The notes under the pieces: generated by a model
The model's database searches: none
Seen by the model: the letters and a program-made list of their open reading frames with translations, nothing else
What the model was told of the DNA's origin: nothing
NCBI GenBank assembly: GCA_965278985.1
Contig: OZ257131.1
Coordinates: 1,674,001-1,738,000, forward strand
Source: CAISIP01 sp965278985
GTDB taxonomy: Bacteria; Pseudomonadota; Gammaproteobacteria; Burkholderiales; Burkholderiaceae_C
Length of the DNA stretch: 64,000 bases
Direction: 5' to 3'
Shown here: positions 51,200 to 59,219 of the stretch, in pieces
How positions within the stretch are numbered: position 1 is the stretch's first letter
Layout: each line of letters starts with the position of its first letter
Translations under genes and position numbers: made by a program

Positions 51200-52491
51200 C
51201 GACGGCCGCCCCCACCTGGACGTTGCTCGCCGTCGACGACGAGCCCAACATCCTGGCGGCGCTGCGGCGCGTGTTCCGCACCACGGGCTGGCGCGTCCTG
51301 ACGGCCGGCAGCGCCGAAGCGGCACTGGCGCTGCTTGCCGCAGAACCCGTGAACGCCGTGCTGTCGGACATGCGCATGCCGGGCATGGACGGCGCGCGGC
51401 TGCTCGAACACGTCAGCCAGCGCTGGCCGCAGACCGCACGGCTGCTGCTGACAGGCCAGGCCGACCTGGCCTCGACGATCGCCGCGATCAACCACGGCCG
51501 CCTGCACCGCTACATCGCCAAGCCCTGGAACGACGACGAACTGGTACTGACCCTGCGGCAGGTCGCAGAACGCCAGCAACTTGAGGCCGACAAGCAGGCG
51601 CTGGAGCGGCTGACGCAACAACAGAACGAGGCGCTGAAGGCGTTGAACGGGGAACTGGAGGCCCGCGTCGCCCTGCGCACCGAGGAACTGGCTGCCGCCA
51701 ACGGCCGGCTCAAGCGCAACTACCTGACCTCGATCAAGGCCTTCACCGCGCTGATCGAACTGCGCGGCAAAGCACAGGCCGGGCACGCGCGCCAGGTGGC
51801 GAACCTCGCGCAGCGCATCGCGCAGGCGATGGCGGTAGACGCTGAGGTGGCACGCAACCTGCCGATCGCCGCCTTGCTGCACGACATCGGCCACATCGGC
51901 CTCAGCGACGCGGTGCTGACGCGGCCGGTGGGCCGGCTCGGTCCGCAGGATTTGCAACGCTACCGGCTGCACCCGGTGCTCGGCGAGCAGGCCCTGCTGG
52001 CCAGCGACGACATGCAGGGCGTGGCGCCGCTGATCCGCGCCCACCATGAACGCTGGGACGGGCAAGGCTTTCCCGATGGCCAGCGCGGCGCGGCGATCCC
52101 GCTCGGTGCGCGCATCCTGGCGGTGGCCGACGCCTTCGAGGACCTGCGCAGCGGTCGGATGGATGGCCGGACCCGCATCCCGCCCGAGGCCTGCCACGCT
52201 GTGCTGGCCGGGCGTGGCAGCCAGTTCGATCCGGCGGTGGTCGATGCCTTCATCGGCCTGTCCTCGGCCGAGCCTGCCGAGCCGGCGGGGCCCACGCTGC
52301 GGCTGCCCGCCGCAGACCTGCGCGCCGGCCACATTCTGGCGCAGGACTTCGTGTCGCCCGAGGGCGTGCTGCTGCTGGCGGCCGGCCAACGTCTGAACGA
52401 CGAGTTGATCGGCCGCATCGACAGCTTCGCGCGCAGGCACGGCCTGCCACTGACCTTTGCCGTGCAGTCGATCCAGACGGCAGGCGGTTGA
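51196..52491 (+). CDS. Receiver-HD-GYP-type response regulator
   Basis: 431 residues. Receiver domain with Asp58 (LSDMRMPG), long coiled-coil linker, then an HD domain: HDIGHIG with His229-Asp230, and HHERWDGQGFP with His283-His284. The family signatures are HDIGK and HHERWDGxGYP; here Lys is His and the Tyr of GYP is Phe. Metal ligands appear intact, so c-di-GMP hydrolysis is possible but the altered residues could change activity. RpfG is the model relative. The C-terminal 100 residues form an extra small domain (LRLPAADLRAGHILAQDF). Translationally coupled to the kinase (ATGA). Confidence 0.87.
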   Translation: MTTAAPTWTLLAVDDEPNILAALRRVFRTTGWRVLTAGSAEAALALLAAEPVNAVLSDMRMPGMDGARLLEHVSQRWPQTARLLLTGQADLASTIAAINHGRLHRYIAKPWNDDELVLTLRQVAERQQLEADKQALERLTQQQNEALKALNGELEARVALRTEELAAANGRLKRNYLTSIKAFTALIELRGKAQAGHARQVANLAQRIAQAMAVDAEVARNLPIAALLHDIGHIGLSDAVLTRPVGRLGPQDLQRYRLHPVLGEQALLASDDMQGVAPLIRAHHERWDGQGFPDGQRGAAIPLGARILAVADAFEDLRSGRMDGRTRIPPEACHAVLAGRGSQFDPAVVDAFIGLSSAEPAEPAGPTLRLPAADLRAGHILAQDFVSPEGVLLLAAGQRLNDELIGRIDSFARRHGLPLTFAVQSIQTAGG

Positions 52492-52834
52492 AGGAGCGTG
52501 GACGACGGGTTGGCGTGGGAGCGCGCCGACGTCGTGCCTGAGAGGTCGCCTGCCCTGGACTGCGAAACGCCTCGGGCGCGCTGGCAGCCTGCTGGTGCGG
52601 GTCGATGTGTGCGGTGCGTGCTGGCGCGTCCGGCAACCCTCCGCGGCGACGCCGCGGGCCCCTCACGAAAACGCACTGTGAACGTCAGCCGACATCGCCG
52701 CTGACTTTGCAAAAAAAGCTGGACCCACACCGTGGCCAATCGTAGATTCAGGTCACGGCTGCTCGACCTTGGCCGCGTCGGGAGCAGGAATCCCTGCTTC
52801 CACTCCCCCAGGAATGCTTTGACAGACCCTCCCA
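52492..52834. other. Intergenic region before the DUF11 operon
   Basis: 343 bases without a recognisable gene. Seen: a 7-bp CCGCGGC-GAC-GCCGCGG hairpin at 52641-52657 with no T-run, and an A7 tract at 52711-52717 in a less GC-rich stretch that may be part of a promoter for the next operon. Nothing else is recognisable. Confidence 0.45.
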
Positions 52835-55585
52835 GTGGCAAGGCCCTCTACCGGATCACACGCAGCGAATGAGGTAGCCGGCCTGCACGGCCTGCTTTGC
52901 CGCATCTTTCTGTGCCTGTGCGCGTGGTGGCTGGCGGCACCGGCAGCGGCCCAGGTCACGGTCTCGAACACCGCCACCATCACCCCGCCCGCCGGCGTCA
53001 ACGACCCAGACTGCGGCCTGCCCGGCCCCACGGACTGCGCCGGCACCAACCGCAGCACCGCGTCGGCGCCCCTGTGGGTCGACGCGGTCGCCAAGATCGC
53101 CGATCCGGCCAGCGGCATCCCGGTGCAGCCGGGCCAGGCCATCACCTACACGCTCACGGTCACCGTCGCCAACGCGCCGCTCACGCTGCCGTTGGTGCTG
53201 CAGGACCAGCTGGGCGCAGGCCTGGGCTTCGGCAGCGTCACAAGCCCCGGGCCCTTCGTGGCCGGTGGCAGCGGCAATGCCCGCAGCTTCACGCTGCCGG
53301 CGGGCACCCCGATGGGCGTGCACACCGTGCGTTACACCGCCGTGGTGGCCCCGGGCGCCACCGGCACCGTGGGCAATGCCGTGGCCGCGCCCGGCTGCAC
53401 GGTGGCCACCTGCAGCACCACGCACCCCATCGGCGGCGTGGCCGTGGACAAGGCCCTCAGCTCCGAGGACGGCACGGTGGCCGGCATGGCCGAATTCGCC
53501 GAGACGCTGGGCTACACCATCACCCTGCGCAACACCGATGCCACCCCGGTGGCCAACTACCGCTTCACCGAAAACGTCCCGGCCGGCGCCACGCTGGTGG
53601 GTGTGGCCGGGGCCGCCGGATTCGGAGGCCCGGTGGCGGGCCCCGCGGCCGTGCCCCTGGTCGTCGCGCAGATCCCCGCGGGCAGCACCACCACCGTGGG
53701 GGTGCGGTTCCGCATCGCCGACGCACCGCCGGCGGGCCTGACCGAGATCGTGAACCGCATCGACGGGGGCGACATCGTCGGCAGCTTCTGCGGCGCGCGC
53801 TGCGTCGTCACCACGCCGCTGGAGCAACCCACCGCGATGCGCATCGTCAAGAGCGTGGCCGTGCGCGAGGCGCGCATCGGCGACCTGGTGCGCTACACGC
53901 TGCGCGTGGCCAATGCGGGTGCCATCGACATCGTGGACGGCCGCATCCTCGACACGCCGCCGGCCGGCCTCAGCTACGTTGCCGGCTCCATGGCAGTGGC
54001 CGACCGCGACGGCGCCTTCACGCTGGGCGGCGCGCAAACACCGCTGCAGATCGGCGGACTCGACATCGCCACCGGCCAGGAGGCTGTCATCAGCTACCTG
54101 CTGCGCGTGGGCGCCGGCGTGCGGCGTGGCACCCACACCAACCAGGCGCAGGCGGTGGACCGGCGAGGCTGGCCCATCTCCAACGTCGCGACGGCGCAGG
54201 TGACCGTGGTGGCCGATCCGCTGATCGACGAGTCGCTGGTCCTGGGCACGGTCTTCGACGACCGCGACGGGGATGGCTGGCAGGACCCGGCCAGCCTGAC
54301 CGAGGTGCGCGTGCAGGGCGGCTTCGCGCCCGAGGCGTACATCGCGGGCACGACCGAGATCGACCGTGGCCAGGGCCCGCAGCCCGTGGCGGATGCCAGC
54401 GTGCCGCTGCTGCGGGGCATCACGCTTGGCCGCATCGACGGTCGCCAGTCCGAGGCCGACGCGCCCGAGAACCACCAGGTCGTGCTGCGCCAGCGCCTGC
54501 GCAGCCTCGACTTCCGCGACGACTTCGTGCTGCAGAGCGCGCAGGGCGTGCGCTTGCGGATGGACGCCACCGGGGCCACCCGCATCGAACGCGAAGGCGA
54601 TGCCGCCAAGGGCCTCAACGGCGCGCTGCCCAGCGTCAGCCGCCACATCGCGCTGGGCCAAGGCGGCTACGTCGTGGACTACGTGGTCCGCAACCTGGGC
54701 ATCGACGAGCGCGGCATCCCGGGCGTGCGCGTTGCCTCCGCCGAGGGCCTGCTGATGGAGACCGACCGCTACGGCCGCTACCACCTGATCGGCATCGACG
54801 GCGGCGCGGAGGCCTTCGGCCGCAACTTCGTGCTCAAGATCGACCCGGCCACACTGCCGGCGGGCGCCGAACCCAGCACGCCCAACCCGCTGGTGCGCCG
54901 CATCACGCCCGGGCTGCCGGTGCGCTTCGATTTCGGCGTGCGCTTGCCGGTGCAGCGCGTGGATGCTGCCGCGGCGCCGGTCGACATCGTGGTGGGCGAG
55001 GCCCTGTTCGACGCCGGCCAGGCCACGCCGCAGGCCGCGCATGCCGCCGCGCTGGATGAACTCGCCCTGCGGCTGCAGGCCCAGGCCGGCGGCGGCGTGC
55101 TGGTGATCGAAGCGCGGGGGGATACCGCAGCCCTCCCAACCACACTCCCGCCCGCACTCCCACTCCCACTCGCACTCGCCCGGGCCCATGCCCTGCGCGC
55201 CGCACTTCTGCCGCGCCTGCAGGCGGCCAGCGCCCGTGCCCTGCGCGTGGCCGTGCGGCAGGAGGGCGACGCGACCAGCCCGCCGCTGGCCCTGCAGGTG
55301 CATGGCGGCACGGTGCTGGGCACGGCGTTGTTCGCGCCGGGCCAGGCCACGCTGCGCCCCAGCGCCGCGCCCCTGCTGCGCCAGCTCGTGGCGCAGTTGC
55401 AGCAGGACGGCCAGGGCCGCGTCGAGATCGCGGCGGAGGCCGGCACATCCGACGACCTCGCCCTCGCCCGAGCCCGCACGGTGTACGCGGCCATCAGCCC
55501 GGAGCTTTCCGCCGCGGTGCGCGCACGCCTGCAGGTCGCGCCACAAGTCTCGCCACAGGCCATCGCCACAGGAGTCCCGCCGTGA
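52835..55585 (+). CDS. Exported DUF11-repeat protein with OmpA-like C-terminal segments
   Basis: 916 residues from a GTG at 52835 (no in-frame ATG is available upstream of the leader). Signal peptide about 18-39 (LCRIFLCLCAWWLAAPAAAQ, cleaved after AAA). About three Ig-like DUF11-type repeats follow (80-455, with VPAGATLVGVAG and TPPAGLSYVAGS). Then a SdrB-type DDRDGDGWQD block, a carboxypeptidase-regulatory-like strand region (ETDRYGRYHLIGI) and two stretches resembling degenerate OmpA-like domains near 720 and 830 (LFDAGQATP; LFAPGQATLRP). The N-terminal part should face outward and the C-terminal part may bind peptidoglycan. First gene of a three-gene surface operon. Confidence 0.75.
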   Translation: MARPSTGSHAANEVAGLHGLLCRIFLCLCAWWLAAPAAAQVTVSNTATITPPAGVNDPDCGLPGPTDCAGTNRSTASAPLWVDAVAKIADPASGIPVQPGQAITYTLTVTVANAPLTLPLVLQDQLGAGLGFGSVTSPGPFVAGGSGNARSFTLPAGTPMGVHTVRYTAVVAPGATGTVGNAVAAPGCTVATCSTTHPIGGVAVDKALSSEDGTVAGMAEFAETLGYTITLRNTDATPVANYRFTENVPAGATLVGVAGAAGFGGPVAGPAAVPLVVAQIPAGSTTTVGVRFRIADAPPAGLTEIVNRIDGGDIVGSFCGARCVVTTPLEQPTAMRIVKSVAVREARIGDLVRYTLRVANAGAIDIVDGRILDTPPAGLSYVAGSMAVADRDGAFTLGGAQTPLQIGGLDIATGQEAVISYLLRVGAGVRRGTHTNQAQAVDRRGWPISNVATAQVTVVADPLIDESLVLGTVFDDRDGDGWQDPASLTEVRVQGGFAPEAYIAGTTEIDRGQGPQPVADASVPLLRGITLGRIDGRQSEADAPENHQVVLRQRLRSLDFRDDFVLQSAQGVRLRMDATGATRIEREGDAAKGLNGALPSVSRHIALGQGGYVVDYVVRNLGIDERGIPGVRVASAEGLLMETDRYGRYHLIGIDGGAEAFGRNFVLKIDPATLPAGAEPSTPNPLVRRITPGLPVRFDFGVRLPVQRVDAAAAPVDIVVGEALFDAGQATPQAAHAAALDELALRLQAQAGGGVLVIEARGDTAALPTTLPPALPLPLALARAHALRAALLPRLQAASARALRVAVRQEGDATSPPLALQVHGGTVLGTALFAPGQATLRPSAAPLLRQLVAQLQQDGQGRVEIAAEAGTSDDLALARARTVYAAISPELSAAVRARLQVAPQVSPQAIATGVPP
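55154..55177. repeat. Four tandem hexamers in the DUF11 gene
   Basis: GCACTC, CCACTC, CCACTC, GCACTC lie head to tail inside the coding region, encoding alternating Leu with Ala or Pro. Each unit is 6 bases, so slippage would change length by two codons without a frameshift. Confidence 0.6.
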
Positions 55586-58500
55586 AGCGCCGCCTGCTGG
55601 GGTATGCCCTGGTGTCCCTGGCCTCGGCCGGTGTGCAGACCGCGCGCAGCCAGATGGTGGCACCTCCCGCGCCTCCCACGGCGCGCGCGGCCGGCAGCGC
55701 TCTGCCGGGCTGCGCGACGCAGGGTTGCAGCACCGAGGACGGCCGCCCGCTGTTCCAGCTGCAGCCCCGCAGCACGCCCGACGCCCAGGTGCCCCCGCCC
55801 GCCCCGGCCGGCCGTGCCGTGGCCGGCACCGGCCAGTCGCTGCTGCTGCCAGGCGGCGGCATCGTGTGGGTCACGGAAGACCCGGCCCTGGGCCAGCCCG
55901 AACTCAGCGTGTCCGGCCCGGCCGAGGTGGCTTTCGAAAACGGGCGCCTGGCGCGGCCCGTGCCCTTCTACCTGCGCAGCAACTACCCGGCCTTCGTGCA
56001 ACGCTTCGAATTGACGGTCTACCGCGCCAGCGACACGGCCTACACGGAGCCGCTGGCCGTGCTGCCGATGCCGGTGGCCGCCGTGGGCCGCGTGGAATGG
56101 AGCGGTGTGCCCACCGCGCGCTTCCCGCTGCGCACGGGCGACGAGCTGGTCTACGTGCTGCGGGCCTATGGTGCGAACGGGGCCGTCGACGAAACCCTGC
56201 CCCGCAGCCTGCGCCTCGCGCGCCCCGAGGACGTGGACCGCCGTGACACGCAGGCGCGCGACACCGCCGAACGCAGCCTGGGTGCCGCGCTGAGCCTGCA
56301 GCAGGCGCAGGCCCAGCGGCTGGTGGACAACGTGTTCACCAGCAACGACCTGCGCCAGCAGAACATCCCCATCTACGGCTCGCGCATCCGCATCCAGGGC
56401 CGCGACCTGCCCGAGGGCGCCTCGCTGCAGATCAACGGCCAGAGTTACCCGACTGACCTGGAGCGCAAGTTCGTCGCCGAGTTCCTCTCGCCGGTGGGCC
56501 TGCACCGCTTCGACGTCACCGTGCAGGCGCCGGGCCGGGCCGCGCTGCAGCAGGTGCTGGAGGTGGATGTCACCGGCCAGTACCGCTTCGGCGTGGGCAT
56601 CGCCGACCTCACGGTGTTCCAGAACCGCGCCACCGGCCCGGGCCGCGAACTCGCCCTGAACGGCCGCGAAGCCAGCGTGCTCGCCAACGGCCGGCTGGCC
56701 TTCTACGGCAAGGCCAAGGTCGACGGCACCTACCTGGTCACGGGACAGGTGGACACGCAGGAGCGCCCGCTGCGCAACCTGTTGTCCGGCTTCTGGCGCG
56801 CCGACCCGCAGGACATTTTCCGACGCCTCGACCCCGACCTGTACTACCCCACCTACGGCGACGACTCCACCACCGTGCGCGATGTCGACACGCAAGGCCG
56901 GCTGTACCTGCGCGTGGACTGGGACAAGAACCAGGCGCTGTGGGGCAACTACCAGACCGGCTTCACGGGCACGGCCTACGGACGCTACATCCGCTCGCTG
57001 TACGGCGCCGCCGTGAAGTGGCGCTCGACCGGCACCAACCCCTGGGGCGAGGCCACCACGCAACTGCGCGCCTTCGCCTCCGAGGCACAGACGGCGCCCG
57101 GCCACAGCGAATTCCTGGGCACGGGCGGCAGCCTCTACTACCTGCGCCACACCGACATCCTGCCGGGCTCGGAGGTCGTGGTGGTGGAACAGCGCAACCG
57201 CAGCACCGGCCGCGTCGAGACGCGGCGCACGCTGCTGCGCGGCACCGACTACGAGATCAGCGCGCTGCAGGGACGCATCATCCTGCTGCGCCCGCTGCTG
57301 CAGGTGGTGGACGACGGCCTGCAAGGCATCACGCGCGACACGCCGCTGGCCGGGCTGGAGCAGTTCCTGCTGGTGGACTATGAATGGATCCCCACCGGCT
57401 TCGACAGTGGCAACCTCAGCGCCGGCGTCCGCGGCAAGCAGTGGCTGGGCGACCATGTCGCCGTGGGCGCGACCTATGTAGACGAGAACCGCGCTGGGGC
57501 CGACTACACGCTCAAGGGCGTGGATGTGACGCTGCAGGCTGGCCGCGGCACCACGCTGCGGCTGGAGCGCAGCAGCAGCCGCGCCACCGGTGCGCCGGTC
57601 TTCATCTCCAGCAATGGCGGCCTGAGCTTCGCGCTGCGCAACCCCGACGGGGGTCCGCGCAGCGGCGACGCGACGCTGGTCGAAGGCCAAGCCAGCCTGC
57701 AGGAGCTGGGCTGGACCGACCGCAACTGGACGCTGGGCGCCTGGCGCCGCCGCGTCGACGCCGGCTTCTCGGCCTCCAACGAAGACTATGGCGTCGCGCG
57801 TGAAGAGACCGGCGTCGAAGTACGCGGCCAGGTCAGCGACACGCTGGAAGTGCTGGCCCAGCACAGCCGCGCCACGCGTGGCCCCGAACAGCTGGACCAG
57901 ACCCGCCTGACCGCGCAATGGCGGCCCACCGACGACGATACCGTGACGGCCGAAGTGCGGCGTATCACGCAGCAGCGCCTGGGCGGCACGACCGAAGGCA
58001 CGCTGGGCGCGCTCAAGTACACACGCCGCGTCACGCCGCAGCTGGAGATCTACGGCATCGCTCAGAAGACGCTGAACGACGACAACGGCGGTTACCCCGA
58101 CAACGACGCGCTCACGCTGGGCACGCGCTACCGCTTCGCCAACCAGTCGCTGCTGGGCGCGGAGCTGACGCACGGCGACCGCGGTGACGCCGCCCAGGTC
58201 ACGGGCGAGTACCGCCTCAACGCCGAACACACCGTCTACGGCACGCTCACGCACAGCACCGACACCAGCGACTACGACGCGCTGTTCAACAGCCGCCTGC
58301 AGAGCGGCTGGACGCTCGGCCAGCGCTGGCGCATCAGCGAACGCAGCAACCTCTACAACGAAAGCCAGTTCCTCAAGGAGCGCGAGGGCCAGGGCCTGGT
58401 CCACACCTTCGGCATGGACTTCTACCCCGCGCAGGGCTGGAGCACCGGCTTCTCGCTGCAGAAGGGCGACCTGGAGGCCGGTGCCGGCACCGTGCACCGG

Positions 58501-59214
58501 CGCGCCGTGAGCCTGAGCACCGGCCATGTCTCCCCCGGCACCGAGTGGTCCAGCAAGCTCGAATGGCGCGAGGACACCGGTGCCGAGCGGCGCCAGCAGT
58601 GGGTCACCACCAACCGCGTGAACCACCGCATCGACGAAGACTGGCGCGTGTCGGCGCGCTTCAACTATTCGCGCACCCGCGACCAGGTCAACGCCGCGGC
58701 CGGCGCCCGGTTCACCGAGGCCGGCGCGGGCTTCGCCTGGCGGCCGCACGACGATGCGCGTTATGCGCTGCTGGGCCGCTACACCTACCTCTATGACCTG
58801 CTCTCGCTGGGCCAGGTCGGCAACACCGACTACGACCAGCGCTCGCACATCGTCTCGGTCGAAGGCATCTACCGCCATGACCACCAGTGGGAATTCGCCG
58901 CCAAGCTGGCCGGCCGCGAAGGCAGCGCACGCGCCGGCCGCGGCACCGGCGCCTGGTTCGACTCCAGCACGCGCTTCGCCGCCGTGCAGGCGCGTTACAC
59001 ATTGCCGGCGCAGTGGCATGCGCTGGCCGAATACCGTTGGCTGGGTGTGAAGGACGGCGGCACGCGCCAGGGCTGGCTCGCCGGCGTGGACCGCGACATC
59101 ACGAAGAACCTGCGCATCGGCGTGGGCTACAACTTCACGGATTTCAGCGACGACCTGACGCGCTTCGGCTACCGGTACCGGGGCTGGTACATCAATCTGG
59201 TGGGAAGTTACTGA
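55582..59214 (+). CDS. Large predicted outer-membrane beta-barrel protein
   Basis: 1210 residues from a GTG at 55582, with AGGAGT upstream and overlapping the previous stop (GTGA). Signal peptide about 1-23, a Pro-rich linker, then N-terminal beta-domains (VEWSGVPTARFPL; IRIQGRDLPEGASLQINGQS). From about 400 to the end, long alternating polar/hydrophobic strands recur (RLYLRVDWDKNQALWGNYQ; SLYYLRHTD), ending YINLVGSY. A terminal aromatic residue is the BAM-recognition signal of barrel proteins. No TonB box or plug was recognised, so I call it a barrel rather than a TonB-dependent receptor. It probably exports or anchors the DUF11 proteins encoded on both sides. Confidence 0.72.
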   Translation: MKRRLLGYALVSLASAGVQTARSQMVAPPAPPTARAAGSALPGCATQGCSTEDGRPLFQLQPRSTPDAQVPPPAPAGRAVAGTGQSLLLPGGGIVWVTEDPALGQPELSVSGPAEVAFENGRLARPVPFYLRSNYPAFVQRFELTVYRASDTAYTEPLAVLPMPVAAVGRVEWSGVPTARFPLRTGDELVYVLRAYGANGAVDETLPRSLRLARPEDVDRRDTQARDTAERSLGAALSLQQAQAQRLVDNVFTSNDLRQQNIPIYGSRIRIQGRDLPEGASLQINGQSYPTDLERKFVAEFLSPVGLHRFDVTVQAPGRAALQQVLEVDVTGQYRFGVGIADLTVFQNRATGPGRELALNGREASVLANGRLAFYGKAKVDGTYLVTGQVDTQERPLRNLLSGFWRADPQDIFRRLDPDLYYPTYGDDSTTVRDVDTQGRLYLRVDWDKNQALWGNYQTGFTGTAYGRYIRSLYGAAVKWRSTGTNPWGEATTQLRAFASEAQTAPGHSEFLGTGGSLYYLRHTDILPGSEVVVVEQRNRSTGRVETRRTLLRGTDYEISALQGRIILLRPLLQVVDDGLQGITRDTPLAGLEQFLLVDYEWIPTGFDSGNLSAGVRGKQWLGDHVAVGATYVDENRAGADYTLKGVDVTLQAGRGTTLRLERSSSRATGAPVFISSNGGLSFALRNPDGGPRSGDATLVEGQASLQELGWTDRNWTLGAWRRRVDAGFSASNEDYGVAREETGVEVRGQVSDTLEVLAQHSRATRGPEQLDQTRLTAQWRPTDDDTVTAEVRRITQQRLGGTTEGTLGALKYTRRVTPQLEIYGIAQKTLNDDNGGYPDNDALTLGTRYRFANQSLLGAELTHGDRGDAAQVTGEYRLNAEHTVYGTLTHSTDTSDYDALFNSRLQSGWTLGQRWRISERSNLYNESQFLKEREGQGLVHTFGMDFYPAQGWSTGFSLQKGDLEAGAGTVHRRAVSLSTGHVSPGTEWSSKLEWREDTGAERRQQWVTTNRVNHRIDEDWRVSARFNYSRTRDQVNAAAGARFTEAGAGFAWRPHDDARYALLGRYTYLYDLLSLGQVGNTDYDQRSHIVSVEGIYRHDHQWEFAAKLAGREGSARAGRGTGAWFDSSTRFAAVQARYTLPAQWHALAEYRWLGVKDGGTRQGWLAGVDRDITKNLRIGVGYNFTDFSDDLTRFGYRYRGWYINLVGSY

Positions 59215-59219
59215 GCGCC

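Noticed and set aside
52856..55663. 935-codon minus-strand frame opposite the DUF11 gene
   Set aside because: No signal, domain or ribosome-binding site; composition is typical of a GC-rich shadow frame.
54778..59019. 1413-codon open frame on the minus strand, antisense to the barrel and DUF11 genes
   Set aside because: It lies opposite a frame with a signal peptide, barrel-like strands and ordered codon use. Its translation is Ala/Gly/Val/Arg-rich without motifs. Long antisense frames are expected at this GC content.
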